Origin: Klenkia soli
GTDB lineage: Bacteria > Actinomycetota > Actinomycetes > Mycobacteriales > Geodermatophilaceae
Reading direction: 5' to 3'
Assembly: GCF_900103975.1 (NCBI RefSeq)
Contig: NZ_FNIR01000003.1
Location: forward strand, 248,001-312,000
DNA: 64,000 nt
Under the pieces are notes generated by a model. The model ran no database searches, had not been told where the DNA came from, and worked only from the letters and a program-made list of their open reading frames with translations. Within the stretch, counting starts at the first letter, position 1, and each line of letters begins with the position of its first letter. The translations under genes were made by a program, and so were the position numbers. Below, in pieces: positions 26,526-34,358 of the stretch.

Positions 26526-27259
26526 GCATCGTGCGCCCCTACGGCGACACCACCGGCGACGGCATGGTGCAGACGTCGTTCACCCTGCCCGTCCCGCCCG
26601 GGCCGAAGGCCGAGGGCGCCGCCCTCCAGCTGGCCGGCAAGATGGGCATCCACCCGGCGATGGTCGTGCACAGCCACGGCATCGGCACCGGCTTCACCTT
26701 CTTCGTCGTCTACGGCTCGGTGACCCACCTGGTCGACCTGGACGCCGTCGAGGTCGAGGAGCGCGACTACCCGCTGCTGAGCCCCACCGAGGTCAACGGA
26801 GCCATCAAGACCCGGCTGCACCGCAAGCTGGTGGTCATGGGTGCCTGCATCGGCACCGACGCGCACACCGTCGGCATCGACGCGATCCTCAACCTCAAGG
26901 GCTTCGCGGGGGAGAAGGGCCTGGAGTACTACCGGGAGATGGACGTCGCCAACCTCGGCGCCCAGGTCACCGTGCCCGAGCTGGTGGGGCAGGCCCGGGC
27001 CGCCCGCGCCGACGCCGTCCTGGTCAGCCAGGTCGTCACCCAGAAGGACGCGCACCTGCGCAACACCCGCGAGCTGGCCGGTGCGTTCCGCGAGGCGATG
27101 GGGGAGTCCCGCCCCCTGCTCGTGGTCGGCGGCCCCCGCTTCGACCCGGCGATGGCCCGCGACCTCGGCGTCGACAAGGTCTTCGGCCGCGGCACCACCC
27201 CCGGCGAGGTGGCCTCCTACCTCGTCTCCGCCCTCCTCCCGGAAGAGGTCGCCGCATGA
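26522..27259 (+). CDS. kamE: Lysine 5,6-aminomutase beta subunit
   Basis: A 245-residue cobalamin-binding subunit. The base-off B12 motif DxHxxG is D113-H115-G118 (GTDAHTVGIDAILNLKG), followed by VANLGAQV and a C-terminal VVGGPRF/GRGTTPGEVASYLV Rossmann-like cap. It completes the aminomutase with KamD. GTG start overlaps kamD by 4 bp, and the stop overlaps kal. No reactivase (KamB/KamC-like) gene is in the window. Confidence 0.94.
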   Translation: MSIVRPYGDTTGDGMVQTSFTLPVPPGPKAEGAALQLAGKMGIHPAMVVHSHGIGTGFTFFVVYGSVTHLVDLDAVEVEERDYPLLSPTEVNGAIKTRLHRKLVVMGACIGTDAHTVGIDAILNLKGFAGEKGLEYYREMDVANLGAQVTVPELVGQARAARADAVLVSQVVTQKDAHLRNTRELAGAFREAMGESRPLLVVGGPRFDPAMARDLGVDKVFGRGTTPGEVASYLVSALLPEEVAA

Positions 27260-27657
27260 GCACCGTCGGTCTGGTCGTCACCCACCGCCGGTACGTGCCG
27301 TACGCCCACGCCCACTACGGCGGTTCGCTGGTCGACGGCGCGTACACCCTGGGCCTGTTCGGCGACGTCGCCACCGAGGTGGCGATCGTCGGGGACGGCG
27401 ACGAGGGCCTGCTCGCCGGCTACTCCGAGGTGCGCTTCCTCGCCCCGGTGCAGGCCGGTGACGTGCTGGAGGCCTCGTGCGAGGTCACCCGGGTGGGCAC
27501 CCGCTCCCGCACCCTGCGCTGCTGGGCCGACGTCGTCGCCCGCGCGGTGCCCGAGCGCGGGGCCTCCGCGGCCGCGGTGCTCGACCCGCCGCTGCGGGTG
27601 GTGGAGGCGACCGCCACCCTGGTCGTCCCCCTCGCCGGCACCACTGAGCGTGAGTGA
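27256..27657 (+). CDS. kal: 3-aminobutyryl-CoA ammonia-lyase
   Basis: A 133-residue hotdog-fold enzyme that eliminates ammonia from 3-aminobutyryl-CoA to give crotonyl-CoA. Seen are the start RRYVPYAHAHYGGSLVDGA, matching Kal, and the hotdog strand EVRFLAPVQAGDVLEASCEV. ATG overlaps the kamE stop (ATGA). It is the last gene of the operon. The preceding step, 3-keto-5-aminohexanoate cleavage (kce), has no gene here. Confidence 0.88.
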   Translation: MSTVGLVVTHRRYVPYAHAHYGGSLVDGAYTLGLFGDVATEVAIVGDGDEGLLAGYSEVRFLAPVQAGDVLEASCEVTRVGTRSRTLRCWADVVARAVPERGASAAAVLDPPLRVVEATATLVVPLAGTTERE

Positions 27658-27932
27658 CACGTAACGATCAGGTAACGGCCTGCCGCAGGTGTCCCGATGC
27701 CCTGTGCGTGGGGGGCCGGGCTCCCTAGGGTTCCCCCGTCGCACCTCAGCGATCCCGCCGCGGTCTGCAGCACGGCCGTCGACCGGACGGGACCGCCGGG
27801 CGGCACCCCGCGCCACCAGACAACGGCGGGACCGGAGGCAGCCAGTCCCCGGACCGCCGGCCCGAAGGCCGGGGTGCCGCCATCGGCGGGCCGATCCGGA
27901 GCCCGCCCAGGCCGGGATGGGATGCTCGGCGG
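27658..27932 (+). promoter_or_regulatory. GC-rich structured region upstream of lnt
   Basis: The 275-bp gap contains TAGGGT at 27726-27731, a plausible -10, which would give a leader of about 195 nt. Within it CGGCC-CGAA-GGCCG (about 27858-27871) and other GC-rich inverted repeats can fold. I cannot match it to a known riboswitch class. No credible ORF or kal terminator was seen. Confidence 0.35.
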
Positions 27933-29555
27933 GTGACCGCGACCGCACCGGTGGACCACGACGTGCCCGCCGACGACCCGCCCGCCACCCGTCGCGGACT
28001 CGGGCTGCTGGGCCGCACGCTGCTGGCCGCGGTCGGCGGGATCGCGCTGTTCTTCGCCTTCCCGGGCTGGGACCTGTCCGCGCTGGCCGTGCTGGGCCCC
28101 GCCGCGCTCTCGCTCGCCACCCGCGGCGTGCGGTTCCGCACCGGCCTGTGGCTGGGCCTGGTCCACGGGCTGGCCTTCTTCCTGCCGCTGCTGTCCTGGA
28201 CGGGCATCTACGTCGGCTCGTTCCCCTGGTTGGCCCTCGCGGTCACCGAGTCCCTGTACGTCGCGCTGCTGGGCGGCGCCCTGGCCGCCACGGCGCGACT
28301 GCGGGGCTGGCCGCTGTGGGCCGCCGCGCTGTGGGTCGGCGACGAGGCGCTGCGCGGGCGGTGGCCGCTGGGTGGGTTCCCCTGGGGACGACTGGGGTTC
28401 AGCCAGGCCGAGGGCCCCTTCACCGCGTTCGCCGCCTACGGCGGGGTGCCGCTGGTGAGCTTCGCCGTCGCCCTGACCGGCACGCTGCTGGCCGCGGCCG
28501 GTCTCGGCCTGGCCCGGGCCTGGCGGGACAGCTCGGTCGAGGAGCGGCGGTCGAGGTCGCTGCGCACCGCTGCACTGGCCGTCGTCGGCACGCTCGCCGT
28601 CCCAGCCCTGGGCACCGCCGCCGCGCTGCCGCTGGCCGGGGGTTCGCTGACCGAGGGTGGCCCCACCCGCACCGTCGCCGTCGTGCAGGGCAACGTGCCG
28701 CGGGCCGGGTTGGACTTCAACGAGCAGCGCCGCGCCGTGCTGGACAACCACGTGTCCGAGACGCAGGCGCTGGCCGCCCGGGTGGCCGCCGGCGACGCCG
28801 CCCAGCCGGACCTGGTGATCTGGCCGGAGAACAGCTCCGACATCGACCCCTACCTCAACGACGACGCCGCCGCCGCGATCGACCGCGCGGCCCAGGCCAT
28901 CGGCGCCCCGATCCTGGTGGGCGCCGTGGTCAGCGGCCCGGGCCGGTTCATCAGCAACACCGCCATCGTCTGGGACCCCGAGACCGGCCCGGGGGAGACC
29001 TACGTCAAGCGGCACCCGGTCCCGCTGGCCGAGTACGTGCCGGCCCGGTCGTTCTTCCGCTTCTTCAGCGAGAAGGTCGACCTGGTGCGGGCGGACTTCC
29101 GCGCCGGCACCGAGGTCGGCACCCTGGACATGGCGGGCACGACCGTCGGCGACGTCATCTGCTTCGAGGTCGCCTACGACGGCCTGGTGCAGGACGTCGT
29201 CGACGGCGGCGCCACGATGATCGTCGTCCAGACCAACAACGCCACGTTCGGGTTCACCGACGAGAGCCCGCAGCAGCTGGCCATGGGGCGGCTGCGCGCC
29301 GTGGAGTTCGGGCGCTCGGTGGTCATGGCCTCGACCAGCGGCATCAGCGCGATCATCGCCCCCGACGGGTCGCTGGTGCGCAGCTCGGACCTGTTCACCC
29401 CGGCCGCCTTCGTCGAGGACATCGCCCAGCGCGACGGCATGACCGTCGCCGCCCGGCTCGGGGTCTGGCCCGAGGTCGCCCTCACCGCCCTGGGGGTCGG
29501 CGCGTTCCTGGCCGTGGTGGCGGGCGGTGTCCGCGCGCGGCGAGCAGCCCGGTGA
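27933..29555 (+). CDS. lnt: Apolipoprotein N-acyltransferase
   Basis: A 540-residue inner-membrane enzyme that adds the third acyl chain to lipoproteins. About seven to eight N-terminal membrane spans (residues 25-235) precede a nitrilase-fold domain with the triad E299 (LVIWPENSS), K359 (YVKRHPVPLAEY) and C410 (GDVICFEVAYDG); one C-terminal span closes it. In Mycobacterium tuberculosis Lnt is fused to Ppm1; here the two are separate but overlapping (GTGA). GTG start; a short basic and acidic N-terminal leader precedes the first span. Confidence 0.93.
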   Translation: MTATAPVDHDVPADDPPATRRGLGLLGRTLLAAVGGIALFFAFPGWDLSALAVLGPAALSLATRGVRFRTGLWLGLVHGLAFFLPLLSWTGIYVGSFPWLALAVTESLYVALLGGALAATARLRGWPLWAAALWVGDEALRGRWPLGGFPWGRLGFSQAEGPFTAFAAYGGVPLVSFAVALTGTLLAAAGLGLARAWRDSSVEERRSRSLRTAALAVVGTLAVPALGTAAALPLAGGSLTEGGPTRTVAVVQGNVPRAGLDFNEQRRAVLDNHVSETQALAARVAAGDAAQPDLVIWPENSSDIDPYLNDDAAAAIDRAAQAIGAPILVGAVVSGPGRFISNTAIVWDPETGPGETYVKRHPVPLAEYVPARSFFRFFSEKVDLVRADFRAGTEVGTLDMAGTTVGDVICFEVAYDGLVQDVVDGGATMIVVQTNNATFGFTDESPQQLAMGRLRAVEFGRSVVMASTSGISAIIAPDGSLVRSSDLFTPAAFVEDIAQRDGMTVAARLGVWPEVALTALGVGAFLAVVAGGVRARRAAR

Positions 29556-30337
29556 CCGCCCCGGCCGACGGGGTGCTGGTCGTCGTCCCCACGTACTGCG
29601 AGATCGAGAGCCTCGAGGCCGTCCTGGCCCGGTTGCACGCCGCCGTGCCCACCGCGCACGCGCTGGTGGTGGACGATGGGTCACCCGACGGCACCGGCCA
29701 GCTGGCCGACCGGTTGGCCGCGGCCGACGAGCGGGTGCACGTGCTGCACCGCACCACCAAGGCCGGGCTCGGACCGGCCTACGTCGCCGGGTTCCGCTGG
29801 GCCCGTGAGCACGCCTGGCCGGTCGTGGTCGAGATGGACGCCGACGGCTCGCACCCGCCCGAGCAGCTGCCCGACCTGCTGGCCGCCCTCGCCGACGCCG
29901 ACCTCGTGCTCGGGTCGCGCTACGTGCCCGGTGGGCGGGTCGAGAACTGGCCGGCGCACCGGCTGGCGATCTCCCGCATCGGCAACCTCTACACCCGGCG
30001 AGCGCTGCGCCTGCAGCTGACCGACGCCACGGGCGGTTTCCGGGCCGCCCGGGCCGAGCTGCTGGCCCGGCTGCCCTTCGACGAGGTGGCCAGCCAGGGC
30101 TACTGCTTCCAGGTCGACTGGGCCTGGCGGGCGGTCCGGAGCGGGGCCCGGGTGGTCGAGGTGCCGATCACGTTCAGCGAGCGCACAGCCGGCAGGAGCA
30201 AGATGAGCTCCTCGATCGTTGGGGAGGCACTGGCCCGGGTGACCTGGTGGGGTGTGCTGGACCGGATGGCCGATCGGCTGCCCGGACGCGTGCCCCGACC
30301 CGTGCCGGCCCGAAGACGAACCGGAGGACGACGATGA
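29552..30337 (+). CDS. ppm1: Polyprenol monophosphomannose synthase
   Basis: A 261-residue family 2 glycosyltransferase. Motifs are VVVPTYCEIESLEAVL, VVDDGSPDGTG, the catalytic EMDADGSHPPEQLP and the C-terminal GYCFQVDWAWR/ITFSERTAGRSKM. It transfers mannose from GDP-mannose to polyprenyl phosphate, the donor for lipoglycan and protein mannosylation. No membrane domain is attached, so it may rely on Lnt as partner, as in streptomycetes and corynebacteria. Overlaps lnt and fxsA by 4 bp each. Confidence 0.93.
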   Translation: MTAPADGVLVVVPTYCEIESLEAVLARLHAAVPTAHALVVDDGSPDGTGQLADRLAAADERVHVLHRTTKAGLGPAYVAGFRWAREHAWPVVVEMDADGSHPPEQLPDLLAALADADLVLGSRYVPGGRVENWPAHRLAISRIGNLYTRRALRLQLTDATGGFRAARAELLARLPFDEVASQGYCFQVDWAWRAVRSGARVVEVPITFSERTAGRSKMSSSIVGEALARVTWWGVLDRMADRLPGRVPRPVPARRRTGGRR

Positions 30338-30804
30338 CGAGCCGACTGCGCACCGCGCTGGGCCTGGGTGCCCTGGCCGAGGTGGTGGTCTTCATCGCCC
30401 TGGGCGCGACCATCGGCTGGGGCTGGACCATCCTGGCCGCGCTGGTGACCAGCGCCCTGGGCTGGGTGCTGCTGGCCAAGCAGGGCACGAAGACCCTGAC
30501 CGAGCTGCGTCTGCGGGCGCAGGAGCACCGCGCGCCGGGCACGGCCCTCGGCGACGCCGGGCTGGTCGCCGCCGGTGGTGCGCTGATGATCCTGCCGGGG
30601 TTCATCGGCGACGTGCTGGGGCTGCTGTGCCTGCTGCCGGGCACCCGCAAGCTGCCCCGAGCCCTGATCGCCCGGGTCGTGCTGAGCCGCCTGCCCGACC
30701 GCGCTCGGGGCCCGGTGCGGGTGCAGAGCACGCGCCCGGCCCAGGTCGACCCCGAGCCGGTGAAGCACCCCGCCGTCGTCGAAGGCACCGTCGTCGAGCG
30801 CTGA
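30334..30804 (+). CDS. fxsA: FxsA family membrane protein
   Basis: A 156-residue protein with three to four membrane helices (ALAEVVVFIALGATIGWGW, ILAALVTSALGWVLL, LVAAGGALMILPGFIGDVLG, LLCLLPGTRKL), the FxsA/UPF0716 pattern including PGFIGDVLG. E. coli FxsA suppresses F exclusion of phage T7; the cellular role is otherwise unknown. ATG overlaps the ppm1 stop, with GGAGG 7 bp upstream. The lnt-ppm1-fxsA operon ends at a strong bidirectional terminator. Confidence 0.88.
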   Translation: MTSRLRTALGLGALAEVVVFIALGATIGWGWTILAALVTSALGWVLLAKQGTKTLTELRLRAQEHRAPGTALGDAGLVAAGGALMILPGFIGDVLGLLCLLPGTRKLPRALIARVVLSRLPDRARGPVRVQSTRPAQVDPEPVKHPAVVEGTVVER

Positions 30805-30806
30805 CC

Positions 30807-30852
30807 ACGCAGAAGGGCCCCGCCGGAGTGGTCCGGCGGGGCCCTTCTGCGT
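30807..30852. terminator. Bidirectional terminator between fxsA and rbpA
   Basis: A perfect 21-bp stem (30807-30827 with 30832-30852) and a GTGG loop. The stem contains AGAAGGGCCCCGCCGGA. It lies between convergent genes, and its symmetric arms with flanking A/T bases can end transcription from both sides. Confidence 0.9.
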
Positions 30853-30855
30853 CGT

Positions 30856-31200
30856 TCAGCTGACCTTGGTGCGGCGGCTCTTCAGCACGTCGAGGCGCTC
30901 GGCGAGCACCTCTTCCAGGTCGGCCTCGGAGCGGCGCTCGAGCAGCATGTCCCAGTGGGTTCGCGGCGGCTTGACCTTCTTGGGGGCCGGCTCGGCGCCG
31001 CCCACCAGCTTGGCGGCCGTGCCGTCGTACTTGCACTCCCAGGTGTCGGGGAGCTCGGCGTCGTCGGCGAAGGGCACCGTGACGATGTGGTTCTGCTCGC
31101 AGCGGTACTCGGCGTACTGCCGGTCGATCGGCGCGGTGTTGCGCTCGGTCTCGTAGCTGACGCTGCCCAGTCGGCTGCCTCGCAGGGAACGCTCGCCCAT
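30856..31200 (-). CDS. rbpA: RNA polymerase-binding protein RbpA
   Basis: A 114-residue RbpA, the actinobacterial factor that binds the primary sigma factor and RNA polymerase and stabilises the open complex. Seen are the core YRCEQNHIVTVPFADDAELPDTWECKYDG with its Cys residues, the basic linker and the C-terminal sigma-interaction domain (PRTHWDMLLERRSEADLEEVL). ATG at 31200 follows GAGAGGA; a longer frame upstream is not conserved. A SigR-type promoter lies about 125 bp upstream. ppm1/lnt-fxsA next to rbpA matches mycobacterial order. Confidence 0.95.
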   Translation of the reverse strand: MGERSLRGSRLGSVSYETERNTAPIDRQYAEYRCEQNHIVTVPFADDAELPDTWECKYDGTAAKLVGGAEPAPKKVKPPRTHWDMLLERRSEADLEEVLAERLDVLKSRRTKVS

Positions 31201-31323
31201 GGCACACCGTCCTCTCGTGCTCGTGGTGGTCCGTGCTCTGCGTGATCCAGGGCCCCATCGGCAGGACCGCGCCACCGCCGCAGGGCGGACGGTGGGTGGT
31301 CACCCGGAGGGGCTGTGCGGATC

Positions 31324-31349
31324 AACGACGGAAGTCGGACGGAGATTCC
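31324..31349 (-). promoter_or_regulatory. SigR/SigH-type promoter of rbpA
   Basis: On the minus strand GGAAT (31345-31349), exactly 18 nt, then GTT (31324-31326), the consensus GGAAT-N18-GTT of the disulfide-stress sigma factor. Streptomyces rbpA is an established SigR target. A leader of roughly 115 nt would result. Confidence 0.7.
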
Positions 31350-31366
31350 GTCTCGTCAGTCGCTCA

Positions 31367-32098
31367 TCATCGCACGGACACCTCGTCGTCGGCCAGCTGC
31401 TGCCCGGACAGCGCCAGCTGACCCGGTCCGGTGGGGGTGGGACCGAGCTGGCCGCGCACGTGGTGGCGCCGGCAGAGCACCTGGTAGCGGGTGTCGTCGA
31501 CCGACCCGCTCGGCACGGTGTCGGCGACCACCACGGTCTCGCCCACCCGCACCATCGCGCCGTCGACCACCCGGGCGTTGAGCAGACCCGGTGCCCCGCA
31601 CCAGCAGAGCACCTCCACCTGGATGCGCTGCACGGTGTCGGCCAGCTCGAACAGCCGGCGGGTGCCCGGGAACAGCTGCGCGCGGAAGTCGGTGGTCAAC
31701 CCGAACGCGTAGACGTCGACGTGGGACTCGTCGACCAGCTCGGCCAGCTGCTCGACCTGCCGGTCGGTCAGGAACTGCGCCTCGTCCACGACGACGTAGT
31801 CGACCCGGTGGCCGCCGGCCCACCGGTCCCGCACCAGCAACCGGACGTCGGTGCCGGCGTCCACCTCGACGGCCTCGCGGGACAGCCCCACGCGGCTGCT
31901 GATCCGCGGCGACCGGGACCGGTCGCCCTGGGTCAGCCGGAGCCCCTGGCGACCCTGCCGGCTCTGGTTGTGGTCGACCTGCAGGGCCAGCGTCGACTTC
32001 CCGCAGTCCATGGGGCCGTGGAAGAACGTCAGGTGCGCCGGCGCCGCGTGCCGCCGCCGGTCACCCGACGCCGGGACGACGGACGGGGGCTGGCTCAC
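31367..32098 (-). CDS. tdk: Thymidine kinase
   Basis: A 243-residue class II thymidine kinase. Walker A is HGPMDCGKST (residues 27-36), Walker B region VDYVVVDEAQFLTDRQV, lasso/zinc part with Cys pairs CWCG and CRRHH. It phosphorylates thymidine for salvage. GTG start overlaps the stop of the preceding MFS gene (GTGA). A C-terminal extension (TGPGQLALSGQQLADDE) is longer than the E. coli enzyme. Last gene of a four-gene minus-strand operon. Confidence 0.9.
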   Translation of the reverse strand: MSQPPSVVPASGDRRRHAAPAHLTFFHGPMDCGKSTLALQVDHNQSRQGRQGLRLTQGDRSRSPRISSRVGLSREAVEVDAGTDVRLLVRDRWAGGHRVDYVVVDEAQFLTDRQVEQLAELVDESHVDVYAFGLTTDFRAQLFPGTRRLFELADTVQRIQVEVLCWCGAPGLLNARVVDGAMVRVGETVVVADTVPSGSVDDTRYQVLCRRHHVRGQLGPTPTGPGQLALSGQQLADDEVSVR

Positions 32099-33432
32099 AG
32101 CTTCTCCGGCGGGGTGTTGCCGGCCTCGACGACGGCCCGGCGCATCGGCAGCCGCGCCAGCAGCACGAAGCCGGCGACGAAGAACACCACGAGGCTGATG
32201 ATGGCCAGCCGGTAGGAGCCGGTGAACTGGTAGGTCAGCCCGAACGCCAGCGGGCCCAGCCAGCTGGTGCCGCGGTCGCTGATCTCGTAGAAGCCGTAGT
32301 ACTCGGCCTCCTTGCCGGCCGGGATGAGGTGGCTGAACAGCGACCGGGACAGCGCCTGGGTGCCGCCCTGCACCAGCCCGATCACCGCGGCGAGGGCGTA
32401 GAACTGCACGGCCGCACCGGTCTGCAGGAAGAAGGCGGCCACCAGCACCGCCGTCCAGGCCACCAGGCAGGCCAGGACCGTGCGGGTGGCGCCGTACCGG
32501 GCCGCGACCCGACCCAGGCCCAGCGCGCCGGCGATGGCGACCACCTGGACCATGAGGATGGCGCCGGTGAGCACCGACTGGTCCAGCTCGAGCTCCTCGG
32601 TGGCGTAGACCGCCGAGAGCGAGATGACGGTCTGCACGCCGTCGTTGAACAGCAGGTAGGCGCCCAGGAACCACAGGGTCAGCGGGAAGGCCCGCATCTC
32701 CTTGAGCGTCGCCGCCAGCTGCCGGAACCCGCTGCCGGTGCGGCCCTCGGCCACGGCCACCGGCCGGTTGCGCAACCGGGAGACCGTGAACACGGTGAAC
32801 GCGCCCCACCACAGGCCGGCCGTGGCCAGGCAGATCCGCACCGCCTCGCCCTCGGTCAGGCCCAGCGAGTCGTGCGCGAGGAACAGGCCCAGGTGGACGG
32901 CGAGCAGCAGCGCCCCGCCGACGTACCCGACGGCCCAGCCGCGGCTGGAGACCTTGTCGCGCTCGTCGGGTGCGGCCAGGTCGGGCAGCCAGGAGTAGTA
33001 GACGACGGTGGCCGCACCGAAGGCGATGTTGGCGACGACGAACAGCGCGGCACCGAGGAGGTAACGGCCGTCGGCGACGAAGAACAACCCGGTGCAGGCC
33101 GCCGCGCCGAGGAACGCGAAACCGGCCAGCAGCTCGCGGCGCCGTCCGGTCCGGTCGGCGATCGCCCCGGTCACCGGCAGGACGACGACCTGGGCCACGA
33201 CGGAGAACGACAGCACGAAGGAGAACCAGCTGCCCGGGTCGATGCCCAGGAAGCCGAGCCTGCCGTCGGCGCCGGCTGCGTCACGGGCAACCGACGTCAG
33301 GTAGGGCCCCAGGAAGACCGTGGTGACGCTGGTGTTGAACACCGACATCGCCCAGTCGTAGGAGTACCAGCCGGTGCGCTCGCGGCGCAGTGCCCGGTCG
33401 GGGGTGCTGGTGGTGCCCTGGGCTGCGCTCAC
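32095..33432 (-). CDS. UMF1-type MFS transporter
   Basis: A 445-residue, 12-span transporter of the UMF1/Atg22-like group (GWYSYDWAMSVFNTSVTTVF at the N-terminus; GGTQALSRSLFSHLIPAGKEAEYYGFYEISDRG in the second half, written here as the start GGTQALSRSLFS). The substrate is unknown; family members have been linked with amino-acid or nucleoside efflux only loosely. It overlaps plsC upstream and tdk downstream by 4 bp each, so all are translated together. Confidence 0.85.
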   Translation of the reverse strand: MSAAQGTTSTPDRALRRERTGWYSYDWAMSVFNTSVTTVFLGPYLTSVARDAAGADGRLGFLGIDPGSWFSFVLSFSVVAQVVVLPVTGAIADRTGRRRELLAGFAFLGAAACTGLFFVADGRYLLGAALFVVANIAFGAATVVYYSWLPDLAAPDERDKVSSRGWAVGYVGGALLLAVHLGLFLAHDSLGLTEGEAVRICLATAGLWWGAFTVFTVSRLRNRPVAVAEGRTGSGFRQLAATLKEMRAFPLTLWFLGAYLLFNDGVQTVISLSAVYATEELELDQSVLTGAILMVQVVAIAGALGLGRVAARYGATRTVLACLVAWTAVLVAAFFLQTGAAVQFYALAAVIGLVQGGTQALSRSLFSHLIPAGKEAEYYGFYEISDRGTSWLGPLAFGLTYQFTGSYRLAIISLVVFFVAGFVLLARLPMRRAVVEAGNTPPEKL

Positions 33433-34358
33433 CGGCGCAGGGTGCCAGCCGGGGGCAGGGGTGGTCCAGCACCGGGGACGTCGGCGGGCACGCGTCCTCC
33501 CGGGAAGGCCGCCTGCGCCTTCACCGGCCGGGTGGGGTCGACGAAGGCGATCCGGTCGGCGGGTTCGCCGGCGCGCAGCGGCACCAGGCCGCGGGTGATG
33601 GCGGCCATGATGCGGGTGCGGGCCCGGTTGGCGTCGCCGGTGCGCCCGGGCGCGAGGTCGTCGAGGGGGACCGGCGCCCCGACGTGCACCCGCAGCGCCG
33701 GCTGCCGCCAGGCCGCCGACAGCGCGGTGCGCAGCTTGCCCCAGTCGTTGGCGTACTGCAGCACCTCGTGGGCGCCCCACTGGCTGACCGGGATCACCGG
33801 CACCCGGGTCTGCAGGGCCAACCGGGCCAGGCCGGTGCGGCCGCGCTCGGGCCAGCCGTCGGCGGTCAACCCCACCCGGCCCTCGGGGTAGACCAGCACC
33901 TGCCCGCCGTGCTCGAGGGCGACCAACACCACCCGCATGGCGTGCGCGGCGACGTCGGTGCCCCGGTCGACCCGGATGCCGCCGGCGCGCTCGAGCACGG
34001 GCCCGGCGACGGGGGCCTTCATGATCCCGCCGGTGGCCAGGAACCGGGGGACGACGCCCACCCGGTGCAGCGCGGCGGCCACGGTGAACGTGTCGTAGTC
34101 GCCGATGTGGTTCGCGGCCAGGATCAGCGGCCCCCCGCGCAGGTGCTCGGGGATCGACCCGGTGACCACGACCCGGCCGAACAGCGACACGGCCGGCGAG
34201 ACGGTGGTCAGCAGGAAGCGCCACAGCCACCACGGTGGTCGGGCGGCGATCGCCAGCTCGCGGCCGAACCACTCCGGGTCGGTGTCGACGACGGAGGCCT
34301 CCAGGTCGGCCGGCAGCGGCGGGGTGGCCGGCCGCCAGGCGCGCAGCCGCTCCCTCAT
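33429..34358 (-). CDS. PlsC-type acyltransferase
   Basis: A 309-residue 1-acylglycerol-3-phosphate acyltransferase-like protein. HX4D is in AANHIGDYDTFT; block III is VLVYPEGRVGL and block IV VPVIPVSQWGAHE. An N-terminal membrane-associated stretch (WWLWRFLLTTVSPAVSLFG) precedes the catalytic region. It follows the GDPD gene by an ATGA overlap, suggesting linked phospholipid remodelling: one enzyme cleaves glycerophosphodiesters, the other re-acylates. Confidence 0.87.
   Translation of the reverse strand: MRERLRAWRPATPPLPADLEASVVDTDPEWFGRELAIAARPPWWLWRFLLTTVSPAVSLFGRVVVTGSIPEHLRGGPLILAANHIGDYDTFTVAAALHRVGVVPRFLATGGIMKAPVAGPVLERAGGIRVDRGTDVAAHAMRVVLVALEHGGQVLVYPEGRVGLTADGWPERGRTGLARLALQTRVPVIPVSQWGAHEVLQYANDWGKLRTALSAAWRQPALRVHVGAPVPLDDLAPGRTGDANRARTRIMAAITRGLVPLRAGEPADRIAFVDPTRPVKAQAAFPGGRVPADVPGAGPPLPPAGTLRR

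Noticed and set aside
27721-27932. Guanidine-I/ykkC riboswitch upstream of lnt
   Set aside because: Only short pieces (CTAGGGTTCC, ACGGCGGGA) match; the conserved AAAGCCCGGGAGA-type part is missing, TAGGGT is better explained as a -10, and no guanidine-related gene follows.
27697-27936. A 79-codon ORF upstream of lnt
   Set aside because: No family features, no start signal, and it overlaps the putative leader and the lnt start.
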